This document shows, piece by piece, positions 11,220 to 23,799 of a stretch of 64,000 nt of DNA. The number at the start of each line of letters is the position of its first letter. The stretch's first letter is position 1. The notes below the pieces were generated by a model. The model had not been told where the DNA came from, ran no database searches, and was given only the letters and a program-made list of their open reading frames with translations. The translations under genes and the position numbers were made by a program. The DNA is from Symsagittifera roscoffensis (lineage: Eukaryota; Xenacoelomorpha; Acoela; Convolutidae): NCBI RefSeq assembly GCF_963678635.1, contig NC_087063.1:660287-724286 (forward strand), written 5' to 3'.

Positions 11220-13270
11220 TTTTGTTTTCCACGTAAAACCAGGTACCAAAATTAATCATCGAACTGTTATGAGTAACATGTTATATTCGAATCTTTTCAG
11301 TCGTGACTCGAATAACAGTAAAAAAAAATTACTGAAAATATTTTCTCAAATTTTGGTTTTCTAGTCGTTTTTCAACAAAAATTGTATCTAATTTGCTTAC
11401 TTTAATATAACTATCAAATATGCCGTAACGCTTGTTTTTTGTTCAGATTTTTTATCACACCACGCAGAAATATTTGTTGTATTTTTAAAGATTATGGTTA
11501 GAACATTCTGTGCTATTTGCACAGTAACCGGCTATCCGTATTTCTCTTCCTATGTTTTTCTTTATTTCGTTTTCCACAAAAAAATGGTAGCACAGATAAT
11601 CATTGGAATTGGTCGATTGCTATATCATAATAAGACTCTTTAATGACCGATTCGAACGACATCAAAATTTTATCAAAAAATGTCCCAGTGTCGAGAAAAA
11701 CTGGTTTAAAATTTTGAGTTTTATCTCAATTTCGAGCAAGTAAATAAGTGAGGAGGCGAGTATGTTTCTCAAAGAAAAATAGACCATGAATATTTTTCAG
11801 ACCAATTTTGTGAATGAAAAAGCTTCAATAAAGCAAAAAAAAATCTGCAAAAAAAAACTTTAAAAAACGGATTTTTGTTAATGATTTGTTTTTTGGTTTT
11901 TCTTGTAATTTTTGAAAAACTAAAGCTCAATTTATATGACTACTATATAAAAACTACTATATGTCAAACTACAATATGACATGATAAATAAAGCCTTTAG
12001 TGACCTTTCAATTCTGTTTTGACTAACTTAAGCGAAGGAAAACCCTTTTTATTCATTTTGTATGAAAACGATTAGTTGGTTCGTTTTCTATCATACATGC
12101 ATGAGGGAAAGAAACACTGAGATTTGTGAAAAATGGTTTGTATGATTCTTCGCTGTGCATGTTTAATTTTTCAAAGCCGAGTGAGACGTCATATTTTATG
12201 AGGTTTCTTAAATAAGGATTGTACAACAAGAAATGAAACTTCGTTGGGCAACACTCTTTCACATTTAGTGAACTTGAATCATTGTCTATTTTCTCAGAAG
12301 AATGTTCACTTGCGTTGGTCATTTTTGTATCAACAATAAAAAGTGTTATTTTGCTAGTTTAACATTGTTTTGAAAGATCATTTAGAAAAATTAAAAATAA
12401 TACAGGTCCTAAAGTTGATCCCTGTGGGACTCCAGTCATGACCAGCAGAATTTCAGAAGAAAAACTTCTCTCTTTGGCGTACTGGCATCGATTACCCAAA
12501 TAAATTTAATTTGGTTTAATTAAATGGTTGTCTTTAATCTCAGATTTTTTGAAGAAAAAATTTAATATATAGCGTATTGCGACCGATTATTCAAGTAATT
12601 TTTCAGTGGTTCAAATTATGGTCCTCTGTAATGGTATGGTCTTCTGTAACATTCCAAGATTTCTGAAATTTATCGATGTTCAAGAGAGTTGAACGGTTTT
12701 TAAGATCCAGTGAGAACGTATGAATTTCAGTTTTTTTGAGTTTTTAATTGCAATCCATATAACTCTGGGTAATTTTGTAATCGGGTGTGTTTTTTTCTTT
12801 AAGTTTTCCACGCAAAATCAGGTAGCCCAAATAATTATCGGATTGGGTTGAGTGATATATCATATTAAAACTTTTTTAGTCGTAATTCTATCGACATCTA
12901 AAATGTCTTAAATAACTTTGCCAAAATCCAAAAAAACTGTTTTGAAATTTTTTGATTTTTTGTCTTATTTCGAGTGAGCGAGCAGGCTTACAATGGTTTT
13001 TTTTTATTAGCTTAAAAGCTTACAATTGCTTATTTTAAGCGGTAAAAATTTTGTTTCACTCAACTTAAATTAATTTAATTAAATTAATTTTTTTTTATAA
13101 CACCAGATCCTTTCGACAGATCCTTTCATCGTTCCAAGCACAAAAAAAAACTAAACTATTTTGAAAAAAAAACTTATGAATACTTTTTAAGAATATGGTC
13201 GAATTATTCTGTGCTAATTGCACATCAACTGGCTATTCTTGTTGTTTTGTGAACATGTTTTCATGGTTGG
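11220..13270. repeat. Old, diverged repeats in non-coding DNA
   Basis: A stretch starting at ttccacgtaaaaccaggtac (11228) recurs in altered form at about 11570 and 12805, each followed by a cat-tattcga or tatatcata stretch and a poly-A-rich tail. A second unit, attctgtgctatttgcac at 11502, recurs as attctgtgctaattgcac at 13206. These are remnants of an unknown dispersed or tandem repeat. No coding frame is recognisable. Confidence 0.45.
12385..12450 (+). pseudogene. Tiny fragment resembling a LINE polyprotein
   Basis: The plus frame reads KNNTGPKVDPCGTPVMT. The pattern N-x-GP-x-x-(D/E)-P-(C/W)-GTP is seen in LINE-derived open frames. Only about 20 codons are present, so this is weak evidence. 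Confidence 0.25.
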
Positions 13271-14985
13271 TTCTCAAATTTGAAGCTTGAAATTAAATGC
13301 CGCCAGTACATTAGTATAATCAGTACAAAAATTTTCCTGCTTGAGAATATCAATGGTAAAATCCCAAAAACTCTTTGTGTTCATTCAGAAAATTCGAAAA
13401 AAAAGAAATTTTTCCAATGTTGTAAAATTGACATTATAAACAAAGAAGGTGGTCAAAATATCAAAAGTACAATTTTAATCATTAACTTTTCAAAGAGTTT
13501 AACCAGAAAATTTTTGAATTCTAATTCATGTTCAACGATTTTATAATGAAGCTTTTCGTGAACATATAATGAAACTTCATTAACCCCTGAACTGCAATAT
13601 TGTGCACTGCAGTTTGTATTAAGTAGTTTTATAACCAACATTTTTGCGTGAACCCGTTCGATCTTTCTCAGTGGGCCTAGTGTCTGTTAGATCAATCTTG
13701 TGTCATTTTGTATTAATTGTTTCTGATATTAAGCAGTCTTGATGGCTTGATGGCTTGATGGCTACGTTAAGGTCATTTTCAGTCCAAAGAAAAAACTAAA
13801 AAACTATTCCTTTTTCGAAGATGCTTCCATCTCAGGTTACAACTCCGAAGAAACAAACTATTACTGGCGTTCTTGCCGACAGGTAGAGTCAAGGGGGTAC
13901 AATAATAAAACCACCAGATCATTGACACTTCTTAAGTCCAGGTCACTTTCAATTCACTCAGTTTATTTTGCTGCCTTTTTGTCTCAATTTAATGGGTTGC
14001 AACTATTTATGATCTGCAATGAACATTATAACTTGTCCAACTTATCTTCGCGTTTCGACGTTTCAACAGTTTCCCGATAATTACTTCTTTTCTTTCAGTA
14101 CGATTTATCCCGCTGATTGTTTAATAGGTAATTGAAAGTAGCCATTAAGGCTTCCCATGTTCTGCCATAAACTTCTCTTTTTCTTGCTTGTCTAATGTTT
14201 TGTACCGCAGTCCAATTACTGTCGTCGCCTAATTGTTTTTTGACCTAAACGTGTCCCAAGTTGATAGTTGTATACCAAGTGTGCAGCGTTTCGGAATATT
14301 TCAACGCACTTTTCTTAACTGCACAGTCAGAAAAACTGACTTGAAACACTAATAAGCGTCATGATGTCATAAACCGGATGGTTAATAGTCTTGTCATTTT
14401 TAAATTTGGGGCAAGATTTCGATACAGCACCCTCTTCTTGTCATATTTGCTCTTTCATGTGTCATTTTTTGGAGTAATTTTTCGATTTTGCCATCAAGAC
14501 TGGTAATTCTGCTGGTTTTTACATCGACGTATTTTCCTGCAATTCTATTCTATCAAGAAAAGAAGAGAAAAACGACTTCACTTCAATTGCATTGTACAAA
14601 ATGCTTTTTGAATCTGCTCTTTCAACTTCAAGGCAATTTGGCAGTTGTTTCCTCAATGTCAATGAAAGCGAGGAAGGTGCGTCTTTTCTATGATTTCCAT
14701 TTTTGCCTTCATTCAAAAACTTAATCACTAAAATAGATTATTAAAACTAATCAAACAAACAAAAAATTGATAGGTTGGTAAGTTTTATGGTAGTTGAAAA
14801 TCAAGAGCTCAGCGTTTTCTTCTATTTGAAAAAAATCAAATGAGGAGACAAACTTTCAATTTCATCTCTATCAAAATTGTTTTTCAAAAATATAATTTTT
14901 TAATGAACCCATTGCTCTTAATTTAGGGCCTGTTGTTGACTTCCATTTGCTGGCTTCATTGTTTCGCTTTTGTCGCCAATATACA
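13271..14985. other. Non-coding region
   Basis: No supported gene. A short triple run of gatggctt at about 13740-13760 is a local slippage repeat. Confidence 0.55.
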
Positions 14986-14989
14986 CTAA

Positions 14990-15227
14990 TTTGAGGGGAA
15001 GCGCGCCGAAAAAACGCCTTTTTTAGTGAAAACCTCAGAAAAAAGGCCCAAAAAGGTTTTTTTTTAACCTGTTTTTTCAGAAACTTGTGTGCGGTGCAAT
15101 TTTTCTGATCAAAATAGGGTCTTTTACAGTGCTGGGAAAACGAATGTGGTCGATCAAAAAAAATAGTTCGATAAAAAATGACGAAAGTCCTCCCCCCCCC
15201 CTCGAGAAAATCCTAGATCCGCCCCTG
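14990..15227 (-). mobile_element. hAT-type MITE fragment
   Basis: It ends at 15227 with tcctagatccgcccctg, the reverse complement of the CAGGGGCGGATCTAGGA terminus of the copy at 41525, and has the C-rich run and internal aaaacgcc stretches of that family. The other terminus is missing. Confidence 0.6.
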
Positions 15228-15329
15228 GGTACAAATACTGCTACATGATTAACACCCAGTGCTCAGTGAAGGAAACTCATCTAGTATTCACATTTGCTAA
15301 AGCAATACATTTTTTGATAGTATAAAGTT

Positions 15330-15600
15330 CTTTGATGCAGCTTAGAGGTGGAATTGGGTTTTCTCGCGGGTCAAAAAGAGTTTTCAGTTTTTGTTGAGCT
15401 TTTTTAATTTGGGACAATTTAATTTTCAAAAATTCTTCAGATGCCGAAGAATCCCTATTTTAACACAATTTCCTGAGCTGGAGCCAATTTTTGAGGAAAC
15501 GTTTGAAAAACGACGACAAAAATTGCGTTTTTTGGCGGGCGCTTTTACATCAAAATTAATGTGCTTGGAGGCCTAAATTACCTTCAAGAAGCTTTAGGGT
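15330..15600 (+). mobile_element. Decayed relative of the CAGGGG MITE
   Basis: Internal blocks such as gcgttttttggcgggcgc (15521) and agctttagggtcggt (15588) resemble the core of the MITE at 41525-41953. Both termini are gone. This is a weak call. Confidence 0.35.
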
Positions 15601-16104
15601 CGGTGTCAACCTAAGTAAAGAAAAATGGGGATGCAGTAAAACAGTTCGAATATTGAAGTCGTGCTTTTGTATTGAGACTGTGGGGCCAAAAAGTGGCATG
15701 TCGAGAGAGTGGGACTAATGGGGAGATCTGGTTTGACCAAGGAGAAGGGGGCTCTAGGCCGTCTATTTTGGACAGTGGAGCACCAAGTAAATCCGTTTAA
15801 ACAGCTTAAATAGTTGGAAATCTTTTCGGACAGTGACCCGGGCTGAGGTGCTCCACTCATGATTCGACCAAAACGATCAAACGAGGTCCGTTTTTGACTT
15901 TTTCGGGGACCGTAAATTTTCTTTAGTACTGGTATTTTCAGACTGGAGGAGCCGTGGAGACTGGGTTTAGTTTGCCATGCAGAGCTTTCAACGATTTCTA
16001 ATTGATGCATTTCATTCACAACAAAAATTGTGTTCCCCAATTACAAAAAGGCACCACTCATTTCTATAATGCCAGTTGAAGTTTATTCAATCCTAATAAG
16101 ATGG

Positions 16105-16552
16105 CAGGGGCGGATCTAGGAATTTCTCGAAGGGGGGGGGGCGGATTTTCAAAAAAAAAAATGAAAATTTTGTCGACCGTTTTTTTAGGTCGACCAAATT
16201 GACTTCCGAGCTTGCTTAAGTATTAAAAAGACCGTTTTGGCCAGATTTTCTGCGCATGCGCCACAGGCACAATTTAGAAAAAAAAAACAGGCCAAAAAAG
16301 ACGTTTTTGGGCTTGTTTTGGAAAATTTTGACCAAAAAATTGCGTTTTTTCGGCGCGCGCTACCTCCTCAAAACTAATATTATATTATGGCGCCAAAGGC
16401 GCCTTTAGAAAAATTTTAGGGTACGTCACCAAAAGTGGATATCTCAAAATAGTACAAAGGGGGGGACCCTTTGGGTCGGCAGGGGTCGAATACCTGAGGG
16501 AAAAAGCGTCAGCCCCCCCCCCCCTCACCTGCCGCCCCCAAATTCGCCCCTG
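16105..16552 (+). mobile_element. hAT-type MITE, full-length copy
   Basis: It starts CAGGGGCGGATCTAGGA and ends TTCGCCCCTG. Flanks are taagatgg (16097-16104) and tatgatgg (16553-16560), an 8-bp target duplication with one mismatch. Eight-bp duplications and CAG-starting inverted ends fit the hAT superfamily. It is 448 bp long with no coding capacity, so it would need a transposase from elsewhere. Confidence 0.75.
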
Positions 16553-17500
16553 TATGATGGTAAACTTCGTTGCCTATGTTTTCAACCCTATCTGCGAGCA
16601 TCTAACTGACTTCCGTTTGAAACTTAATGTGAACAACCTATATTCAGACGTTCGCCCTTCTTTTCAGTCATTGCCTGGGACCAGGTATCGATTTTTTTGG
16701 GATCGTGTTGGTACTTGTTTGGGTTGGGAGATAGACCCGCATTGTGTCTATGGATTTTGGGCACTAATTTGGACTAAGAAAGTGTGAACATAGATGCATC
16801 ACCTGCGCCAGAGAGAAAACTGTTTCACTGTCTGTGTCATTGAGTGTTTCTTGTACCTGAAGTGACTATTTATTAAGCATTTATTACTGGGAGGCTGAGT
16901 TTGTTCTAGTGATGTTTAGTGTTCTACTTGTGCCTTTCCATAGTGGTGTTACTGCAATTCATAGGAGACTGACTGATTGTGCAAATATTGCTGTGAATAT
17001 TGTACTAACTTATGCTCTCTTTTCCCCCATAATTAAGTTCAGAGAGAAGTCACAATAAAACGAATCTCCCAAGCAGCAGAAAACAGTGGCTGACAAGTGA
17101 TAGTAGTTATGGATGCAGTTTTTCTTCTTTGCATTCAATAATAAAATGGCATCAGCCTTAAAAAACCTTCGAAAAAATGATTTAAATGCTAATTTAATTC
17201 TATTGAAATGCTAAATTAACGTTTTTTTTAGTTCTGGATTCACTAGAACTTTTCCCCATAATTGTTACGTAATTTCGGATGTTCTCTGTCGGAAGTTTAT
17301 GTTTTTTTGGTCTTCGTAGACACCGCCTTGTTTGATGGTTCAAAGGAGTCTTACCCACACATTTTGACGAGTATCGGTGGATGCGGTCTCTACCCAAAAC
17401 GCTATCTGGCTATCAACTCCCCTTTTTCTCTTATTTATGAGGCAAATTTCCCATTTTTAATTTCACCTCATTTTCAGCACCTTTTCATGGCAGACGTCCT
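16553..17500. other. Non-coding region
   Basis: No supported gene. Open frames present are short and lack recognisable domains. Confidence 0.5.
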
Positions 17501-17507
17501 TTTCATC

Positions 17508-17596
17508 AACAACAACAACCGCAACGCAACAACAGCAACAAAAACAAGAACAAAAACAAAAACAAGAACAACAAGAACAACAACCGCAGCACAAAT
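17508..17596 (+). repeat. CAA/AACAAG-rich simple repeat
   Basis: Interrupted caa and acaaga triplets in a low-complexity run. The open frame that crosses it (ending at 17615) reads mainly Asn, Thr and Lys and is not taken as a gene. Confidence 0.8.
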
Positions 17597-18707
17597 AAGT
17601 AGCCGCGCAGAGTAGCCGTTTGGAAAGTGAGGTTTTATGGACTGCGCGCGGCGAGCCAGCAGCACAGTTTATGGCCCAAAAATTTGCTTTTAGTATCCCA
17701 AGAGGTTTTATTGCCTCGCCACATCTGTCTCGTTAGCATTTAAGCTTAATTACTAAAACACAACTCAACTCCCAACTCCCATTCTTAAGCTGCTCCACAC
17801 TTAAATGGGCGCTGAATCAAATTTATTGTTGATTCAGTCTTTGTTCCGTTATAATTAGTTTACGATTGGGAAGGGTTTTAAAATTGGACTCATGGTTGAA
17901 AAATGGCACACTAACTGTTCACGTGCTTTTCTGTTTCACCAGACGCTATTAATGCGCTCCATTAAGTGTAATGTTGCTTATTGCCCAATGCAATTACTGC
18001 AAAAGGTTTGCCCGTGGTGCTAAAAATTATTGCCCAAAAACTGATTTGATAACAAAATTATTTCACTCTATTTGGATTTGTTGACACTTTCGTGAACTCA
18101 CACCTTTCGCCGCCCGTTTGCTTCTTTCCAATTCTCAACTCACAATTTAGTGATAATTCTAGAAGGAGATCTGTTTCATAAGTGTAAACAGAAGTCTCTT
18201 CTAGACTTATCTTGTTTCTTTTTCCGCTCCAACACATTTACATTACCTTCTTATGCTCTCAAGTTTTCCAAGATTTAAGTATTTAGTGAGATAACAACCT
18301 GGTCTTCTCAAAACATTGATGATTTCCCTGGACTGTCTTACAGTTCCCAATTCATATGCCACATTTGCTAAACAGGTGACCTTTATCAGGTTTTCTCTCC
18401 TAATAATTTTGCTTGGTTTTATTTAATACCATTACTTATTTTATCATCAATGTGATTAGCTAAAAAGTGAGAAAAAACACGAAAAGCAAGTCTATGCTGT
18501 TATTGCTACCCATTTTCACAAAGTAATTTCTGTTAATTATCCTTTAATTTTCAACAGGTTAATCGTGTTCAGCTTTCCATTCGGCGAGTTTCGTTAAAAT
18601 TATCTTGGAATTAATTATATTCTGGACTTGCAGGAATCAATTCCGAACAAGTTTTGGCCTGTCTATCTGAAAAATAAAATCAGGAAAATACCTGCTCTCC
18701 ACTCAGA
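17597..18707. other. Non-coding, upstream of the exon at 18708
   Basis: No gene is supported. It may contain the promoter of the signal-peptide exon, but no TATA box or clear initiator could be fixed. Confidence 0.4.
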
Positions 18708-18889
18708 ATGAAACAGAGATTGCTCGTTCTGTTGTTTCTCGGATTGATATGCGAACGAGCGACAGTTCTCGGCGCCAGCGACCACTCATCACCCGAACTA
18801 GACGGCAACGATGGCGGATCTAGAGACGACTGCTGCTGCTGCTGCGGCCAACAGGCCAACTCCCCCCAATGCACAGACAGTCAGAGCCA
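18708..18889 (+). CDS. First coding exon of a putative secreted, Cys-rich protein
   Basis: The ATG at 18708 starts MKQRLLVLLFLGLICERATVLG, a classic signal peptide: basic start, Leu-rich core and small residues before a likely cleavage site. The rest is acidic and ends in a run of five Cys (a ctg/ctgc triplet run) followed by GQQANSPQC. A splice donor GTAAGT lies at 18890-18895, leaving 60 codons plus two bases. Without splicing a stop follows at once, giving a 61-residue peptide. The exon is much richer in G+C than its surroundings, which supports coding. NSPQC here parallels NSTPQC in the exon at 53323, so the two may be paralogous or alternative first exons. No family is recognised. Confidence 0.6.
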
Positions 18890-18896
18890 GTAAGTA

Positions 18897-19330
18897 GTCT
18901 TGTCTCAACTATCCCCACCCACCCATCTTTCACATGTCTAAGCGCCGTTTTCGTTTTCGACCGAACAAATGAAATCAAATTTCACTCATGTTCTTCACGC
19001 TTCCTCTTCAATTCATTCAGATTAAAGATTGACACTTTAATACCAAGAAATTGCTGAACAGTATTTGTCGGGATAAAATTGAAAACTCATTTTTGGAGAT
19101 CTTAATTGGCCAGTCGTTTATAAGTAGCTACAGAGATGTTTTGGTGTGAAACAACCCAAACGCTCTCCATTTATAGACTACAGTTGTTTTTGGGAAGCTT
19201 TTTTGAAATTACTTAGATCAAAAATTGGATGGCGAAAGTTGTCAGAAAACAACCCACTAAGAAAGACCAAAAAGATATAAATTAAAATTCCACGCAGTTA
19301 ATACAAAACCCTAGTATCCGTTTAAAAATA
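18897..19330. other. Non-coding, probable intron
   Basis: It follows a donor-like GTAAGT. No coding sequence was seen. Confidence 0.4.
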
Positions 19331-19339
19331 TGATTCAGT

Positions 19340-19610
19340 GACGTCTGCACAGTTCTTCGAGGGGGAGGCAGTTTTCGAGAAAGTTTGTCAAACTTTTTTT
19401 TAGGTCAAACAATTTGAATTTGCTTTTCCATTGAGAGGCAAGTTTTTTGGAAAAAAAACAAGCGAAAAATTTTAGTTATATTGGCGTATTAACGGGATAA
19501 TTAGTAATATCGGCACCCTCAGTTTTAGTAATATTGGCGTATGAATTCGTTAAGTTATACCAAAAAGGACCCTTTGGAAAAATTTGGCAACTGGGTTAGC
19601 GGTCGTCCTC
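19340..19610 (+). mobile_element. Decayed CAGGGG MITE relative
   Basis: The blocks ttcgagggggaggcagttttcgag and ttttttttaggtc near 19356-19410 match the order of the MITE at 41525 (tctcgagggg, then tttttttaggtcgac). Termini and target duplication are lost. Confidence 0.4.
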
Positions 19611-21640
19611 TCCCTTCTCTCTGCGCGATACTGATCCCTTTACAAAGTTCTTTTCGTTTTCATCTAATTCAATTTCTGAGGGATCGGCCTATTAGCACGT
19701 GTGTCAAATAGCTTGCCGTTTAAAAAAATTAATTTAGGGATTCGCAATTTCACGTTTCGTTTACTCAAGTTTCCAATTTTGAGCGGTGTGCCTTGTCGAT
19801 ATTCAATTAGTCGGAAATGAAGTTTTAACCTTCCTAACAAATCAAGAGGTTTTTGAAATTTTTGAACTTTTAGGCTGATTTGTTTTTCGCTTGAAAGCAC
19901 TTGCAGTCAAAGCAATTATCGCATGCTGATAGGCACTAATGTTAATCGTTACGCTTGAGTTTTTGTCTTTTATTTGTACCCAGTTGAAGAAAATGTCTAG
20001 TAGTCTGAGCAGATCACACTGCTTAACGAGCAGTCTGAGTTGCTTTCCATAAACTACATTGACTTCTAATCGAGACTTTTTATGATTTTTTTTATAGTTT
20101 GTGATAATTTTTCAAGTTATTATACTCAAGTTTGGCAACTGAGCTTTTAGGGAGTTTTTTGTTCAAGATTATTAAAACAGTTACTTTTGTTATCTAATCA
20201 AAATATGCCTCTGCAAGTTCTGCCGAATGACAAAATCATAACTATGCAAGATGTCCACAAACGCTAGTTATAAATTTTTCAAACATGAACAACGGTAGCC
20301 GGTTGCTGCTTAAGTAGCACAGATTGTTCTGACCCAATCATAAAAAACTACAAACGTTTTTTTTTATTCGATTTAGTGTCGTTTTTAGTGCTTGATTGGA
20401 TTGAAGAATTTTTTTAACGCGTAAAGAATAGTGAAGTAGGCATTATTGACTGCATTTGTCTTTAAAAAACAATGCAAAACAATAAAAAAAAGAAATAATA
20501 ACTATTTTTAAAAAATTTGATTTTTGTGCGCAAAAATTTCAATTTTTTTTTAAAAACCTTCTCTTCCAAGAAAGCGCCAAATTAAATTTTTGAAATTATT
20601 TTTTTTTCTTTTCCGTAAAGTCAAGGTTTTTTTTAACTTAAAACACCAAAAATTGTTTCATTTTCAAATAAAAATTGTTACTCTATTGCTATACTCGATC
20701 GTAATTCAATTTGAATTTGAAAAATTCGAACCTGTTTTTCTCAACAAAAGGTTTTCTTTTAATTCATCAATGGTCAGAACAAAAAATAAAAGCCATATAT
20801 TTTCCATATAATTTCATAAGTACAAAAAACTGAATGATTGGTCTGTTTGTTACGCTGGTTGGTAAATCTGCTGGCGGCTCAAAATTGATCACCCTGGTTT
20901 TGCTGAGAAAAATGACAGAATATTTTTTCAAATCAAAAAAATTTTTGTGATCTTTATCAAAAAACCGTTCTTTCATTCAGTTTTTCAATCAACAGTTTGC
21001 TCTTTTTCTAGGGTCTATCAAGTTCGTTGATTGGCTTCTTTTTTTTGTTTTCTTTTTTTTCAACTAGCATAAATGCAGAACTGAATCTGATGCTGAGTTC
21101 AAATTTCCTAGCAGTTTTTCAGGTTGAATTCCAATTTAGTTTAGCAAACACCATAATTTGTTTTAAACTCATGATTTGAACAAGATAGCCCTAAAATGTT
21201 CACACTATTAGGTTCTGTAAAGCTGCTTGTGGCTGACATACCATGATTTGTGTACTACTTATGCACCAGGATTAATAGCCAGTGTTTATTGAATGTATAT
21301 TTCATCGTATAAAGAAACCAAATATCTATTGATTGTATAAGATTTTTGATGCAGCTCAAGGTTGGATCTAGTGTTTTATCGAGGGCGACAGAGATTAGAA
21401 AACATTTTGTTCAATGTTTTTAAGTTGGACCCATTTGGTATTTCAAAATTTCTTCAAACGCTAAAGAAACCCAGTTTTAATAAAATATTCTGGGCCAAAA
21501 CCAAATTATAAGCAAATTTTGAGCATATCGTTTTACTTTTTTGGCACGTAATCCTTAAGTGAAAAGTCTAGGTCGCTTGCAAAACCATACCAAGCTTGAA
21601 ATTATACTGACCATGAAGACCAATAACTGACATGATGAGA
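19611..21640. other. AT-rich non-coding region
   Basis: Nothing could be supported beyond poly-A and poly-T runs. Confidence 0.55.
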
Positions 21641-21642
21641 CT

Positions 21643-21975
21643 AAAAAACCATGACGATTATGTTCAATGTACCATCATGCGCTGTTTTGTATGTTTCATT
21701 AATAATATGTTTCTCAATTTTAATGATTGTTCTTGTTTACGTAAGGGTCTGTCAATTTTCATTTGATTGCTTCTTTGATTGCTTATTTTTTCCTCTAATG
21801 GTGACTAAAAAACCATGGGGACTATGTTCAGTTTACCGCCATGCGCTGTTTTAAATGGTTTGAAAAAACAATTATTATGTTTCTTTAGTTTAATCATTTT
21901 TCTTATTTTAGGGTCTGTCAATTTTCATTTGTACGCTTCAAGCTTTTGTTTATTTTTTCCTCTGCCACTAGAGCT
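21643..21975 (+). repeat. Diverged tandem duplication, period about 165 bp
   Basis: The unit aaaaaccatg(a/g)(c/g)g(a/g)(t/c)tatgttca at 21645 recurs at about 21807, and gggtctgtcaattttcattt recurs at 21746 and 21912. Both carry catgcgctgtttt. An open frame over the first unit is not conserved in the second. Confidence 0.6.
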
Positions 21976-22199
21976 GGAAAACTGAATTTGATGTTGATGC
22001 TTTTTTCGAAAAAGAAACAGTTATTCTTCTAAAGTCAAGGCTGTTAGATGAGATCTAACAAATTGTTCTAAATACTTGGCTCTATAGATTTAGATGTTGC
22101 AAATTTAACATAGTGGGAGTTCTGCTCCACGAATAACACGCAGTTTTCGAAAAAAAAATTGGAGAAAAAACCAAACCTATTTGTACAAATTAGTTTGAT

Positions 22200-22790
22200 G
22201 CAGTCACAGAGATGGACATAGGGCTCTTTTTCCTTCCCCCTTGCAAAATTTTTGGTAGTGTAATTCTGTTCATGCTATCCGAATGTTATAAAAATTGGCA
22301 TGCGAACTAATTTGATCATGACAAACTTATTTGGTCTTCATGTTTAACCATGTAGAGCCTAGCCTCTCCTTACACCAAAAAACGGTTGCTTATGTGAGTT
22401 GGCGGAAAAGAAAAAAGAGCCGGACATAGGACTTTCTCCATTGTGAGAAAATATTAGGAGCGTTTTTCATTTCAGTGAAGTCATTTTTTTTGAAAAAAAA
22501 ACCACGGTCTGAAAAATTTGTTTTAGGGGCCGTTTTGAAAAACATTTGCTATGTGGCACTTTTTAGCAGGCGTTTGCAACTAAAAGTTAATATGCTCTGA
22601 TGCCAATATTGCCTGGAGTCTATTGTCAAAAAGGGGACTAAAATATGGCTGGTTTATAAAATGGGGGCTAAAAATATCTGGTTTGAAGCCTGGGAACTCT
22701 AAAAGAATTTTTTGAGACATTGAGGAGCACAATTTTTGTTAAGGACGCGGGGACTAAATACTTTTATCTTCAGACTGCAGGAAACGTGAC
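22200..22790 (+). mobile_element. Two decayed MITE-like remnants
   Basis: gatggacatagggctcttttt at about 22211 and ggacataggactttctcc at 22422 are each followed by blocks reminiscent of the CAGGGG family, such as gccgttttgaaaaac and a cgtttgcaactaaaagttaatatg stretch. No ends or coding capacity remain. Confidence 0.3.
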
Positions 22791-22859
22791 GACTATGATC
22801 ACCCTACCATACGCAGTTTTGAAAAAAAAATGTAAGTAACGCTTTTCATATTAAAAACT

Positions 22860-23790
22860 GAACCAATTTTATCTATTTTTGCTTAGACAATTATGATATT
22901 CATGTTTACCAAAATTCAATTGAAACAAAACAAACAGCAGTATCATACTTCAAGGCTCACCTCTGATACAACCAGTTTTATTCTTTGGAAATTTTTAAGT
23001 TTAAAATTCATTTGGCTCATCAAAATATGAAGAAATATTTTTCAGTTTTAAGCTTCTCATGCTCTAGATTAGCAGAATTATCATGTAAAACTCTCAGATT
23101 AAAATTTTTTGACACAAAATCAGCTTAGTCTTTTAAAATCCGGTATAACAAGCTATGAATTTTTTTTGTGTCATCGGTGCATTGAAATATAATGTTTTGT
23201 TTATGTCGTAATTGTTATTCGAAATTTTGAACATCAGTAATATTATTGAAACAAGTAAAACAATTCAAAAGAAGTGAAGTATAAAAAGAAGGATGACACT
23301 GTTTTACAAATTTGAAGCGCCAGTTACTTTCCGACATGAAAACGGGCTGACATCTAAAGTATACTAATCGGAAGGAAAAATGTAAAATTGTTATAGAAGA
23401 GCAAACCTTATATTATTGCATAAAATTGATTAATTTTTTTTATTCGAGAATATTTCAGCTTTCATTCACTTTCCAAGAACTGTTTTTTTTCCACAATTGT
23501 TTTAGCGAATCTAGCTCCCTTAAGATTATAATAGGTTATTAACTTCTAAAATGTTGTGTATAACTAATCGGTTATTGTTACAATTTCAGACCATGCAATG
23601 AGTTGAATGGTTCAATATGAACGATAGAAAACTGTCGTGTTTTTAAGAAATTCAGTATAACAAGTGATATATTTTTTCCGTGTATTTGGTCGTACAGAAC
23701 GAAACTTTTTTGCATAAGTAATAAAATGAAATCATGTTCTTTAGCCAAATTTAGTTCAACTAAATTGTTTGCCAAATAAAATTGTGTTAT
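22860..23790 (+). repeat. Left copy of an old ~1.1-kb duplication
   Basis: Collinear with 30930-32040 at reduced identity. Shared landmarks in the same order are acaattatgatattcatg / acatttatgatattgg, the atatcagctttcattcac stretch (atatttcagctttcattcac here) and agaccatgcaatgag / agaccacgcaacacgcaatgag. There is no open frame of note. Confidence 0.6.
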
Positions 23791-23799
23791 TGCTTATCA

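Noticed and set aside
10963-11364. 133-codon plus frame with hydrophobic start
   Set aside because: Low-complexity AT-rich composition, no recognised motif, and overlap with a diverged repeat at about 11230.
12053-12322. 89-codon minus frame
   Set aside because: No recognised domain, no splice or promoter context, and composition like the surroundings.
17262-17615. 117-codon frame ending in Asn/Thr/Lys runs
   Set aside because: The open length is produced by the CAA-rich simple repeat at 17508-17596.
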